Shown here: piece after piece, positions 1 through 8,711 of the stretch
Layout: each line of letters opens with the position of its first letter
How positions within the stretch are numbered: the stretch's first letter is position 1
Origin: an uncultured Rubrivivax sp.
GTDB lineage: Bacteria > Pseudomonadota > Gammaproteobacteria > Burkholderiales > Burkholderiaceae_C
Reading direction: 5' to 3'
Assembly: GCA_937967345.1 (NCBI GenBank)
Contig: CALBTN010000457.1
Location: forward strand, 1-31,552
Length of the DNA: 31,552 bases
Translations under genes and position numbers: made by a program
The notes under the pieces: model-generated
Seen by the model: only the letters and a program-made list of their open reading frames with translations
Databases searched by the model: none
Told to the model about the DNA's origin: nothing

Positions 1-1390
1 GGTACAGCGCGTCCTCGACCTCGATCGAGCTGATGTTCTCGCCGCCGCTGATGATCACGTCCTTGCTGCGGTCCTTGATCTTCACGTAGCGGTCGGGCTC
101 GATCACCGCCAGGTCGCCGGTGTGGAACCAGCCCGCGTCGAAGGCCGCGGCGCTGGCCTTCGGGTTCTTCAAGTAGCCCTTCATCACGATGTTGCCGCGG
201 AACATGATCTCGCCCATCGTGTTGCCGTCGGCCGGCACCTCGGCCATCGTCGCCGGGTCGAGCACGGTCATGCCTTCCTGCAGCGCGTAGCGCACGCCCT
301 GGCGGCCGTTGAGCCGCGCCTGCTCCGACAGGCTCTCGCGCGCCCAGCCGTCGCGCTTGACCGCCACGCTGGCCGGGCCGTAGACCTCGGTCAGCCCGTA
401 GACATGGGTGATGTCGAAGCCGAGCCTGGCCATGCCTTCGATCATCGCCGCCGGCGGCGCCGCACCGGCGACCATGCCGCGCACCTTGTGGCGGATGCCC
501 TCGCGTTGATCGGCGGGCGCGTTGATCAGCAGGTTGTGCACGATCGGCGCGGCGCAGTAGTGGTCGGCGCCGTGCTCGCGCATCGCGGCCAGGATCGGTG
601 CCGCCTCGACCCGGCGCAGGCACACGTGCGTGCCGCCGAGCATCGCCACCGTCCACGGAAAGCACCAGCCGTTGCAGTGGAACATCGGCAGCGTCCACAG
701 GTACTTCGGGAAGTGCGGCATGGTCCAGGTAGCGGCGTTGCTCACTGCGTTCAGGTAGGCGCCGCGGTGGTGCGTGACCACGCCCTTGGGGTCGCCGGTG
801 GTGCCGCTGGTGTAGCTGACCGCGATCGCGTCCCACTCGTCGGCCGGGCCTTCGAGCTTGGCCAGCGGCGCGTGGCGACCAAGCAGCGCCTCGTACTCGT
901 GCGCGCCGAGCCGCTCGCCGGGGCCGCTGTATTCGCTGTCGCAGACGTCGATCACCACCGGCGTGCGGCCGTGCTCGGCCTTCAGGATGCGCAAGGCCTC
1001 GGCCATCACCGGCGCGAACTCGCGGTCGGTGATCAGCACCTCGGCTTCGCAGTGGTTCATCTGCCAGGCCAGCAGCGGCGCATCCAGCCGCGTGTTCAGC
1101 GTGTTCAGCACGGCATTCAGCGCCGGCACCGCGTAGTGCGCCTCGACCATCTCCGGCGTGTTGGGCAGCATCACGCTGACCGTGCTGCCGCGGCCGATGC
1201 CCAGTGCCTTCAACGCCGCGGCCAGCCGCGCGCTGCGCTCGCGGCACTGCGCCCAGCTGTAGCGGCGCGCGCCGTGCACTACCGCCGGCAGGTCGGCGAA
1301 GACCTCGGCGCTGCGCTCGACGAAGCTCACCGGACTCAGCGCGACGTAGTTGGCTGCGGTCTTGTCCAGATGCTGGTCGTAGATGCTCAT
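1..1390 (-). CDS. AMP-binding acyl-CoA ligase, 3' end outside window (partial)
   Basis: ATP-dependent acyl-CoA ligase of the ANL superfamily, which makes an acyl-AMP and then an acyl-CoA. About 463 residues are in the window; the last roughly 80 (C-terminal lid) lie beyond base 1. It starts MSIYDQHLDK after an AGAGGG-type ribosome site. Visible motifs are the P-loop YTSGTTGDPKG near residue 195, a GLTEVYGP motif, GWFHTGDLA, and KDVIISGGENISS near the cut end. It resembles the medium-chain/aryl and methylmercaptopropionyl-CoA ligase group (AlkK/DmdB-like); the substrate cannot be read from sequence. It lies 60 bp downstream of the M20 hydrolase on the same strand, so the two are probably co-transcribed. 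A diverged partial copy of its middle lies at 3531-3886. Confidence 0.9.
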   Translation of the reverse strand, partial: MSIYDQHLDKTAANYVALSPVSFVERSAEVFADLPAVVHGARRYSWAQCRERSARLAAALKALGIGRGSTVSVMLPNTPEMVEAHYAVPALNAVLNTLNTRLDAPLLAWQMNHCEAEVLITDREFAPVMAEALRILKAEHGRTPVVIDVCDSEYSGPGERLGAHEYEALLGRHAPLAKLEGPADEWDAIAVSYTSGTTGDPKGVVTHHRGAYLNAVSNAATWTMPHFPKYLWTLPMFHCNGWCFPWTVAMLGGTHVCLRRVEAAPILAAMREHGADHYCAAPIVHNLLINAPADQREGIRHKVRGMVAGAAPPAAMIEGMARLGFDITHVYGLTEVYGPASVAVKRDGWARESLSEQARLNGRQGVRYALQEGMTVLDPATMAEVPADGNTMGEIMFRGNIVMKGYLKNPKASAAAFDAGWFHTGDLAVIEPDRYVKIKDRSKDVIISGGENISSIEVEDALY

Positions 1391-1450
1391 CGTGCCCTCT
1401 GCGTTGCTCGTTGCATGCCGCCGGCGGGGGCCAGGGTCACGCGCGAACGC

Positions 1451-2896
1451 TCAGTTCTTGTTGGCTGCCAGCATGTAGTCGACCGCCATGTTCGACAGCG
1501 CGCGCACGCCGTAGAGCATGGCCGGCTCGTCGACATGGAACAGCGGCGAGTGGTTGCTCGGCGCCGTGTTAGGGTCTTCGTTCCTGGGCGTGACGCCGAG
1601 GTAGAAGAACATGCCGGGCGCCTCCTGCTGGTAGAACGAGAAGTCCTCCGACGCCTGCGACTTGGGCTGCACGCCGAAGTTGCCGGCGCCGGCCACGCGC
1701 TCCAGCGTCGGCGCCATCTGCGCCACCAGTTGCGGCGGGTTGACGACCGCGTTGTACAGCTCGACCACGCGCACCTTGGCTTTCGCCCCCGAGCTCTCGG
1801 CGATGTGCTCGGCCGTGGTTGCCAGCCGCTTGTGGATGTCCTTCTTCATGCCCTCGTCGTAGGTGCGGATGGTGCCGAGCATCGCGACCTTGTCGGGAAT
1901 GATGTTCATGCGGTTGCCGCCGTTGATGGCGCCGATGGTCACCACGGCGGGCTCCAGGCCGATGTTCGACTGGCGGCTGACGATGGTCTGGATGCCGGTG
2001 ATGATCTGCGCGCTGGCGACGATCGGGTCGATGCCGGACCAGGGGCGCGCGCCGTGGGTCTGCTTGCCGGTGACGTCGATCCAGAACTGGTCGACGGCCG
2101 ACATCGCCGGGCCCGCGCGCCACGCGATCCAGCCCGACGGGTAAGCGCTCGACACGTGCAGGCCGAAGACCGCATCGACCTTGGGGTCGCGCATCACCCC
2201 TTCCTTGACCATCTGCTTGGCGCCCCAGATCTTCTCGCCGTCGGGCTCGAAGGTCGCCGGCGACTCCTCGGCCGCCTGGAAGATGAACTTCACGCTGCCC
2301 GGCAGCTGGTCCTTCATGCCGGCGAGCACTTCGGCCGTGGCCATCAGCATGGCGGTGTGCGCATCGTGGCCGCAGGCGTGCATGACATCGACCTCCTTGC
2401 CGAGGTAGACGCCCTTGGTCTTGGACGCAAAAGGCAGGTCGACCTGCTCTTTCACGGGCAGCGCATCCATGTCGGCACGCAACGCCACCACCGGCCCGGG
2501 CTTGCCGCCTTTGAGCAGGCCGACCACCCCGGTGACCCCGACGCCGGTCTTCACCTCCATGCCGAGCTTGCGCAAATGGTCGGCGACCAGGGCCGCGGTG
2601 CGCGTCTCCAGGTTGCCGAGCTCGGGATGCTGGTGAATGTCGCGGCGCCATGCAACGAGCTGCGGCTCTATCGCCTTGGCGCGCTCGTCGATCTGCGCAT
2701 GCAGCGCCTGCGCCGCCGCAGTCTGGATGGCTGCGCCCGCAGCGCCCGCCGCGTTGGCGGCCTGCTGCGCCCGCACGATGCTCGCCGGCACGGCGCCCAG
2801 CGCCAGCGCGGCGCACACCGCCAGCGCGCAGCGCCGCATGCGATGGCGCTTGCCGGTGGCATGTTCGACTGGCGCCCGATGACCGTTCGTGCTCAT
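1451..2896 (-). CDS. Exported M20 family metallopeptidase / amidohydrolase
   Basis: Zinc-dependent amidohydrolase of the M20D (hippurate hydrolase/IAA-amino-acid hydrolase) type, 481 residues. The ATG at 2896 is chosen because AAGGAGA stands 6 bases before it; an in-frame ATG farther upstream has no such site. The N-terminus has a basic stretch (KRHRMRR), a hydrophobic core and a likely cleavage after VRA near residue 43, so it is probably periplasmic. Metal-site residues are visible: C175 and H177 in MHACGHDAH, E210/E211, H247 and H454. RADMDALPV (140-148) is the conserved aspartate strand. The nested dimerisation domain is complete. Substrate is likely an N-acyl amino acid or similar amide; pairing with the downstream acyl-CoA ligase suggests the released acid is activated to a CoA ester (inference). 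Confidence 0.9.
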   Translation of the reverse strand: MSTNGHRAPVEHATGKRHRMRRCALAVCAALALGAVPASIVRAQQAANAAGAAGAAIQTAAAQALHAQIDERAKAIEPQLVAWRRDIHQHPELGNLETRTAALVADHLRKLGMEVKTGVGVTGVVGLLKGGKPGPVVALRADMDALPVKEQVDLPFASKTKGVYLGKEVDVMHACGHDAHTAMLMATAEVLAGMKDQLPGSVKFIFQAAEESPATFEPDGEKIWGAKQMVKEGVMRDPKVDAVFGLHVSSAYPSGWIAWRAGPAMSAVDQFWIDVTGKQTHGARPWSGIDPIVASAQIITGIQTIVSRQSNIGLEPAVVTIGAINGGNRMNIIPDKVAMLGTIRTYDEGMKKDIHKRLATTAEHIAESSGAKAKVRVVELYNAVVNPPQLVAQMAPTLERVAGAGNFGVQPKSQASEDFSFYQQEAPGMFFYLGVTPRNEDPNTAPSNHSPLFHVDEPAMLYGVRALSNMAVDYMLAANKN

Positions 2897-3095
2897 CAAC
2901 GTCTCCTTGCTCAGGGTGTCCAGCCGCGCAGGCGCTCGTCGAAGCCGCGCCATGCAAGTGACGAGACGCAGGCAATTCTAGGAGGCCTGAAGGAACGCAG
3001 AGCAGGACCGAGCAAGCTTGCCCGTGCCTTCACGCCCGGCGCGCGACCTGTCGAGCGCATGGCTTCGCGTGCGCGCATGGCGCCGACCTGCGCCG

Positions 3096-3527
3096 TCAGT
3101 TTGCTGCCTTCGCCGCCGCCAGCTCGAACACCGCGTAGCCGCCGACGCGGTACACCAGTGTCAGCCCGTGCACGTCGTCCTGGCGGTTGCCGATCAGCGG
3201 CAGCAGCCGCGCCACCAGCGTGCTGGCGCTGGCGTCGTCCTTCAGCGCGATGGCGCGCAGCCGGTTGTCCGGCAGCTTCATCACGCTGCAGGCGCTTTGC
3301 GCGCCCTCGCGCAGCCAACCGTGCACGCCGCGCACATAACGGTGCACGTCGCCCGAATCGGCGAAGTCCTGGAACGACACGCCGCGTTGCCGCGGGAACA
3401 TCTCGCCCAGCAACACCAGGTCGCGCAGGTGCAGCACCACCACGCCGCCCTGCGGCGCCAGCGTGTGCCGCAGCTTCACGCCTTCGTCCTCGCCGGGTAC
3501 CAGCGCGCGCGCGAAGGTGTCGAAGGC
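3096..3527 (-). pseudogene. Orphan C-terminal fragment of an unrecognised protein
   Basis: An open frame of about 143 codons reads AFDTFARALVPGEDEGVKLR at its start and ends ELAAAKAAN. A GTG at 3479 is the only start-like codon near its beginning, with no ribosome site. The arrangement ARALVPG followed by a hydrophobic strand (VVVLHLRDL) is reminiscent of the C-terminal half of a SAM-dependent methyltransferase, but I cannot confirm this. The frame joins abruptly at about 3528 to the acyl-CoA ligase fragment, which is read in a different frame, so this is most likely the tail of a gene whose front was lost in a rearrangement. It precedes the M20 gene by about 200 bp, a stretch in which I see nothing. 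Confidence 0.55.
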
Positions 3528-3530
3528 AGC

Positions 3531-3886
3531 AGTGGAACATCGGCAACGCCCACAGGTAGCGCGGGAAGTGCGGCATGGTCCAGGTAGCGGCGTTGCTGAC
3601 CGCGTTCAGGTACGCGCCGCGGCGGTGCGTGACCACGCCCTTCGGGTCGCCGGTGGTGCCGTTGGTGGTGCTGACCGCGATCGCGTCCCATTCTTCGGCC
3701 GGGCCCTGCGGCTTTGCAAGCGGCGCGTGCGCGGCGAGCAGCGCCTCGTACTCGTGCGCGCCCAGCCGCTCGCCAGGGCCGCTGTATTCGCTGTCGCAGA
3801 CGTCGATCACCACCGGCGTGCGGCCGTGCTCGGTCTTCAGGATGTGCAGCGCCTCGGCCAGCACCGGCGCGAGCTCGCGGTCGGCG
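3531..3886 (-). pseudogene. Diverged duplicate of the middle of the acyl-CoA ligase
   Basis: This stretch matches about 674-1030 of the intact ligase gene on the same strand at roughly nine bases in ten. It encodes LAEALHILKTEHGRTPVV to LWALPMFHC, including the P-loop region. The P-loop is altered: the intact copy has YTSGTTGDPKG and this copy has TTNGTTGDPKG, so even the motif has drifted. Both ends are abrupt. At about 3886 it joins a nitroreductase fragment and at about 3530 an unrelated fragment, each in another frame. No start, RBS or full domain exists, so it cannot give a working ligase. Confidence 0.85.
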
Positions 3887-4172
3887 CGTCTTCCAAGAAG
3901 GGCTTGTTCGGGTCGGTGCCCCGCGGCGCCAGTGCATCCAGCCATTCCTGCGGCGCGCGCCCGCCGTAGAAGGCACGCTCCTCGGCCTCGGCGGCCTCGC
4001 GGATGCGGCGCTTGCGCTGGGCATCGGTGATCACGCAGAAGAACCACGGCTGCTGGTTGGCGCCCGATAGCGCGGTGCCGGCGGCCAGCAGGCAGGCTTC
4101 GATCACCTCGCGCGGCACCTCGCGCGGCACCTCGCGAGCCGGATCGTCGTCGCGCACCGTGCGCCGCCGGGC
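3887..4172 (-). pseudogene. N-terminal fragment of a nitroreductase family gene
   Basis: The frame reads RRRTVRDDDPAREVPREV, then VIEACLLAAGTALSGANQQP, WFFCVITDAQRKRRIREAAE and ends FLEDA. This is the FMN-binding N-terminal part of the nitroreductase family (R-S/T-V-R-x-F and SGANxQPW motifs). The real start is missing: upstream is only low-complexity Arg/His coding up to the carbonic anhydrase stop at 4214. After FLEDA, where the family continues PWLI, the sequence switches to the ligase fragment out of frame. A 12-bp unit is tandemly repeated (about 2.8 copies, 4104-4137), duplicating REVP. The fragment is non-functional. Confidence 0.8.
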
Positions 4173-4213
4173 GTGGCGGCGGTGCGGCCGTGGTCCGTGC
4201 GCGGTGTGCGCCT

Positions 4214-4912
4214 TCAGCCGGCCCAGCTCACCTTGCCGGTGGCCACGTCGTGCATCGCGTGCACGATCTTCAGCTTGCCTTCTTTCACCAGACCGGCCAT
4301 GGTCGGGCTGCGGCTGCTCAGATGCGCGGCCGCGTCCTTGGCGTTCTGTTCGGCCAGACGTTGCACCAGCGCCTTGTCCTTGGACGTGGGCACGCCCTTG
4401 TAGTCCAGCGCCTTCAGCGACGGGCGGATCTGCTGCAGCACGCCGGTCAGGCTGCCCAGCTTGGCATCGTCGATCGCGCCCTTGACCGCGCCGCATTCGC
4501 TGTGGCCGAGCACCACGATCAGCTTGGCACCGGCCAGCGCGGTGGCGAACTCCAGGCTGCCGACGATGTCGGGGCTGGCGATGTTGCCGGCCACGCGCGC
4601 GACGAACATGTCGCCGATGTTCTGGTCGAAGACCAGCTCCGGCGGCACGCGGCTGTCGATGCAGCCCAGCACGACCGCAAACGGCGACTGCTGGGCCGCG
4701 GTGCTGCGCACCTGCTCGAGCAGATCGCAGTGCAGCGCCTCGCCCGCGACGAAGCGGGCGTTGCCGTCCTTCAGCCGCTGCAGCGCCTCGTCGGGGGTCT
4801 TCGCCGCTTGCATGTCCGGCGTGAAGGCCACGCAGCGGTCCTTGGCGTTCGCGATGCCGGCCAGCCCGGCGAAGGCAACCAGGCCGGTGAGGGATTGGCG
4901 ACGGTTCAGCAT
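4214..4912 (-). CDS. Exported beta-class carbonic anhydrase
   Basis: Zinc enzyme interconverting CO2 and bicarbonate, 232 residues. The ATG at 4912 follows AAGGAG by 6 bases. The N-terminus (NRRQSLTG, hydrophobic stretch, ANA) is a signal peptide with a twin-arginine-like pair, so a periplasmic location is likely. Beta-class residues are all visible: C84, D86 and R88 in GCIDSRVPPE, then H137 and C140 in GHSECGAVKGA. It is transcribed away from the decaheme cytochrome gene; the 428-bp gap between them could hold promoters for both. Downstream it runs into broken genes, so it is probably monocistronic. Its link to the electron-transfer genes is positional only. Confidence 0.93.
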   Translation of the reverse strand: MLNRRQSLTGLVAFAGLAGIANAKDRCVAFTPDMQAAKTPDEALQRLKDGNARFVAGEALHCDLLEQVRSTAAQQSPFAVVLGCIDSRVPPELVFDQNIGDMFVARVAGNIASPDIVGSLEFATALAGAKLIVVLGHSECGAVKGAIDDAKLGSLTGVLQQIRPSLKALDYKGVPTSKDKALVQRLAEQNAKDAAAHLSSRSPTMAGLVKEGKLKIVHAMHDVATGKVSWAG

Positions 4913-5340
4913 GGGTTCTCCTTCGGTTGAATCGAAGGGGGCGACGGTACCACCGTGGCCTCAGCCGCTCGCAGACCGTCGACGCGCCGGTTCTTGACTG
5001 GCGCGCGCAGGAGCGCGCCGCCGAACTCGACCCGCGCGCAAGCGAATTTCGGGTGGCGCGGCACCCGGTGCCTGCTGCCGTGCCTTGCGCGGCGGGCCAC
5101 CAGCGCGAAGTGTCCGCTCGCCTAAGACGCACTCGACGCGCGTTGTTCCGCGCCGCGCCGAACACTCAGGAGTTCCCGGTTTTGGGTCAATTCGGTTATC
5201 GTCTGATTCCAAAGACGGCGGCAGCATCGGTTGCAACCGGCCGGTGGCGCGGCAACGCTCGCAGCGTCCAGCGGCCAGCTCGCCAAGGTGGCGGTGCGGG
5301 CTTTGCAACACACGCGAGTCCACAGCAAGGCGGGAACAGC
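4913..5340. other. Divergent intergenic region between carbonic anhydrase and decaheme cytochrome
   Basis: This 428-bp gap has no convincing coding content of its own; the open frame running into the cytochrome through it lacks any likely start before the GTG at 5341. It is locally less GC-rich around 5175-5215 (TTTTGGGTCAATTCGG and TTATCGTCTGATTCC), the likeliest place for a promoter. I find no well-spaced -35/-10 pair, FNR box or clear operator. Confidence 0.4.
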
Positions 5341-6258
5341 GTGCGATTCACGAGCAGGCGACTGATCCGATGCACCCTGCAGTCGCTGCTGCTGGCGCTG
5401 ATCCTGGCCGCGGCGTTGGCGCAAGCGCAAGCCGAGAAGGCGGCACACGAGGCCCCTGACGCAAAGTGCATCTCCTGCCATGCGAAGGAAAGCGAGGCGA
5501 TCACGGCCTCCAAGCACGGCGTCAGCGGTGATGCGCGCACGGCCGCCGCCCATGGCGCAACCTGCCAGTCGTGCCACGGCGCGTCGGTCGAGCACGCCCA
5601 GAGCCCGCGCGCAAGACCGACCATCGCGTTCAACCGCACGACGCCGCCCGCCGAACGCTCGGCGCCCTGCCTGAGCTGCCACCAAGACGCGAAGCTCATC
5701 CACTGGGACGGCGCCGCCCACGCGCGCAATGACGTCGCCTGCGACAGCTGCCACGAGTCGCATCGCGCGGCCGACCCGGTGATGGTGGCCTCGACCCAGG
5801 CCGGCGTGTGCTTCGATTGCCACAAGGACATGCGCGCGGCCACGCTGCGGCTGTCCACGCACCCGCTGCGCAGCGGCTGGATGCCGTGCTCGTCGTGCCA
5901 CAACGCGCACGGGTCGGTGGGCGAAGGCGGCCTGGTGAAGGCCTCGGTCAACGAGACCTGCTACAGCTGCCATGCCGAAAAACGCGGGCCCTTCCTGTGG
6001 CCGCACCCGCCGTCGGCGGAGAACTGCTCGAACTGCCATGAGCCGCACGGCACCAACAACGCGCCGCTGCTGGCCAGCCGCCAGCCCTACCTGTGCATGC
6101 AATGCCACCTGACGCCGATGCACGGCAGCAACCTGTTCAGCGGCAGCAACCTGCCGCCGGCCACCGGCGGGGCGCAGATGCTGGGCGCGAGCTGCGCCAA
6201 CTGCCACATGAAGGTACACGGCAGCAACCACCCGTCGGGTGCGCGGCTGACGCGCTGA
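5341..6258 (+). CDS. mtrA: Periplasmic decaheme c-type cytochrome, MtrA/DmsE/PioA type
   Basis: 305 residues with exactly ten CxxCH haem sites, at C43, C75, C110, C134, C157, C183, C207, C229, C252 and C285. That number and the length fit the MtrA/DmsE/PioA family, whose members sit inside an MtrB barrel and carry electrons across the outer membrane. The start is GTG at 5341: it puts a signal peptide at the N-terminus (RRLIR, then a Leu/Ala-rich core, cleavage near AQA at 29-31), and no better in-frame start lies nearby. The ribosome site is weak (AAGGCGGGA). It is first in a same-strand run with the MtrB gene 28 bp downstream. Direction of flow (metal reduction or Fe(II) oxidation) cannot be told from sequence. 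Confidence 0.93.
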   Translation: MRFTSRRLIRCTLQSLLLALILAAALAQAQAEKAAHEAPDAKCISCHAKESEAITASKHGVSGDARTAAAHGATCQSCHGASVEHAQSPRARPTIAFNRTTPPAERSAPCLSCHQDAKLIHWDGAAHARNDVACDSCHESHRAADPVMVASTQAGVCFDCHKDMRAATLRLSTHPLRSGWMPCSSCHNAHGSVGEGGLVKASVNETCYSCHAEKRGPFLWPHPPSAENCSNCHEPHGTNNAPLLASRQPYLCMQCHLTPMHGSNLFSGSNLPPATGGAQMLGASCANCHMKVHGSNHPSGARLTR

Positions 6259-6286
6259 GGCTCTCGGTACACGTACAGGCCGCATC

Positions 6287-8683
6287 ATGAAACCCCTTGT
6301 GCTTGCAGTGACGTCGATCGCAGCAGCCGCAGGGCAACTGCTGTCGCCGGCCGCACACGCCGAGTCCGACGGCCTGCCGTCGCAGCCGCTGTTCCAGGTG
6401 CCGCTGTATGGCGGCGACATCGACACCACGCGCTGGTCCACGGACTACGTCGAGGCCGGCATCGGCTACAACGGCGTCAGCGGCGACAGCTACAAGTTCG
6501 GCCAGTTCACCGGCCTGTACCGCACCGGGCCTTGGGCCAACATCAACGGCCACAAGGCCGTGCGCGAAGACGACGGCCGCTACTACAGCCTGTGGGGCAT
6601 CAACCTCGGCCTGCCGTCGCGCCAGCTCGGCGCCAGTTATGGCCAGCAAGGGCGTTGGGGGGCGAAGCTGGGCTTCGAGCAGCTCACCAACGCGCTGACC
6701 GACTCGGGCAGCTTCATCTTCCGCGGTCTGGGCGGCAGTTCGCTGTCGCTGCCGGCCGGGTTCAGCGGCATCACGGCCGGCGCCAGCCAGCCGCCGGCCA
6801 ATGCGCCCGCCATCAAGCCGTTCCAGCAGGGCTACGGCGTGCGCCTGAACCGCGATGCCTTCACGCTGGGCGGCACCGGCGTGCTGGGCGGCGGCTGGGA
6901 GCTCAGCGGCAAGTACAACTACCAGGCGCGCTCGGGCTCGCGCATCAGCGCTGCGGTGCTGGGCACCGGCGGCGGCAACGCGCGCGCCGCCACCGTGCCC
7001 GAACCCATCGACGACAACACCCAGCAGTTCGAAGCGGCGCTGCAGTACGCGTCGGAGAAGATGCAGTTCAGCGTGGGCTACTGGTATTCGCGCTATGCCA
7101 ACGACCACGACGCGCTGACGTGGCAGAACCCCTTCGGCTTCGTCAACGGCTGGTCCGCCGGCGCGAACACCGGCTTTCCCACCGGCTTCGGGCGCAACTC
7201 GCTCGAGCCCGACAACAGCTTCCAGCAGGTCAAGGCCGACTTCGCCTACAACTTCAGCACCAGCACGCGCGTGGTCTCTGCCTTGCAGTACGGCAGGGCC
7301 GAGCAGGACCAGGGCTTCCTGCCCTACACCATCAACGTCGCGCCGCAGGTGGTGCCGGGCCTGGCCGTGCCGATCGGGCTGCCGCGCTCGTCGCTGGACG
7401 CCAAGGTCGACACCACGCTGTTCGACCTGACGTTCACGACGCGGCCGCTCGAGCGCGCGTTCCTGAAGCTGAAGTACAGCTACGACCAACGCGACAACAA
7501 GACCGCGTCCAGCCAGTACCTGTACGCCGCCGGCGACGTGCTCGACCAGCCCGCCGTGCCGCCGGGCCAGACGGCCAACGACGTGGCCGCCAACCAGATC
7601 CGCACCAACCTGCCGGTGGGCACGACGAACAACAAGTTCCTGGTCGACGCCGACTATCGCCTGGCGCGCGGCTTCAAGCTGCGCGGCTGGTACCAGTACA
7701 CCGCGACCGACTACGAAGTCGCACACCAGCGCTCGCGCGCCGACTCCGACCTCAACCGGGTGGGCGTCGAGCTCAGCTCGCGCGCCAACGAGGCCTTCAA
7801 CGGCAACCTGAAGTACATCTGGGACCGGCGCCGCGGCGCCGACTACACGATGAACGCCTCGTATGCCGCGTCCTTCACGCCGGCAACCCAGGCCAACACG
7901 CCCTTCCTGCAGTTGCCCACGCTGCGCTACTTCAGCGATGCCGACTACACGCAGGACCAGATCAAGGCCACGCTCGTCTACACGCCCTTCGAGCCGCTGT
8001 CGGTGCAGCTGCAGGCCGACTGGTGGAGCCGCGACTACCAGGGCCCCGACTGCGGCGGGCCGAACGACCAGTTGTTGCTGCCGTCGGTGGTGCTGCCGGC
8101 GCAGTGCCAGGGGCTGACCAAGGCCACCGGGCAGACCTATACCCTCGACGGCCAGTACGTCTTCGCCCACGACTGGCGCTTCAACGCCTTCTACACCTGG
8201 GCGCGCATCACGCAGGACCAGGCGGGCCGCGCGTTCGCCTCGGTAGCCACGGGCACGGCCAACGCGGGCTTCGCCGGCGACCCCACGCGCAACTGGGTTG
8301 TGGACTCCAAGACCACCGACAACACCGTGGGGCTGGGCCTGAAGTGGACACCCTGGGGCGCCGCCTACGACCTCGGCTTGCAGTACCTGTACAACCAGGG
8401 CCGCACCGCGATCGAGACCTTTGCCGGCGCGTCGCTGGCGCCGCCGGGCGCACTGCCCGACGTCGATGCCCGGCTCAACTCGCTGCAGCTGTACGGCAAG
8501 TGGCAGTACTCCAAGCAGCTGGCGATCCGCGCCAACTACGGGTACCAGAAGCTGTCCACCGACAACTGGTCCTACGACAACGCCAGCGCGACGTCCAGCA
8601 ACGGCGTGCTGCTGGCCGGGCAGTCGTCGCCCAACTACCGGGCCAACGTGATCGCCATCACGTTGACCTACTCCGGCTGGTAG
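6287..8683 (+). CDS. mtrB: MtrB/PioB family outer-membrane beta-barrel
   Basis: 798 residues with a signal peptide (MKPLVLAVTSIAAAAG to AHA near residue 25). The rest alternates aromatic/polar strands and Gly/Asn/Asp-rich turns typical of a large porin, ending in an aromatic C-terminus (ITLTYSGW) as outer-membrane barrels do. N-terminal blocks such as YVEAGIGYNGVSGDSYKFGQ, FTGLY and WGINLGLPSRQL, and its place directly after the decaheme gene, identify the MtrB/PioB family, the sheath that holds MtrA. The CxxC pair near the N-terminus of Shewanella MtrB is absent; the only cysteine pair I notice lies near residues 588 and 606. It is 28 bp from the upstream gene and 28 bp from the cytochrome downstream, so one transcript is likely. 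Confidence 0.9.
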   Translation: MKPLVLAVTSIAAAAGQLLSPAAHAESDGLPSQPLFQVPLYGGDIDTTRWSTDYVEAGIGYNGVSGDSYKFGQFTGLYRTGPWANINGHKAVREDDGRYYSLWGINLGLPSRQLGASYGQQGRWGAKLGFEQLTNALTDSGSFIFRGLGGSSLSLPAGFSGITAGASQPPANAPAIKPFQQGYGVRLNRDAFTLGGTGVLGGGWELSGKYNYQARSGSRISAAVLGTGGGNARAATVPEPIDDNTQQFEAALQYASEKMQFSVGYWYSRYANDHDALTWQNPFGFVNGWSAGANTGFPTGFGRNSLEPDNSFQQVKADFAYNFSTSTRVVSALQYGRAEQDQGFLPYTINVAPQVVPGLAVPIGLPRSSLDAKVDTTLFDLTFTTRPLERAFLKLKYSYDQRDNKTASSQYLYAAGDVLDQPAVPPGQTANDVAANQIRTNLPVGTTNNKFLVDADYRLARGFKLRGWYQYTATDYEVAHQRSRADSDLNRVGVELSSRANEAFNGNLKYIWDRRRGADYTMNASYAASFTPATQANTPFLQLPTLRYFSDADYTQDQIKATLVYTPFEPLSVQLQADWWSRDYQGPDCGGPNDQLLLPSVVLPAQCQGLTKATGQTYTLDGQYVFAHDWRFNAFYTWARITQDQAGRAFASVATGTANAGFAGDPTRNWVVDSKTTDNTVGLGLKWTPWGAAYDLGLQYLYNQGRTAIETFAGASLAPPGALPDVDARLNSLQLYGKWQYSKQLAIRANYGYQKLSTDNWSYDNASATSSNGVLLAGQSSPNYRANVIAITLTYSGW

Positions 8684-8711
8684 CCCCGGCCACATCCCAC
8701 GAGGCTCTGCG

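Noticed and set aside
122..3559. A very long plus-strand open frame (over 1,100 codons) opposite the ligase and M20 genes
   Set aside because: It is antisense to two genes with clear motifs, is Arg/His/Ala-rich and has no recognisable domain; such frames arise from GC-biased third positions.
4104..4137. 12-bp tandem repeat as a regulatory or variable-number site
   Set aside because: It lies within a dead nitroreductase fragment and simply duplicates the codons for REVP.
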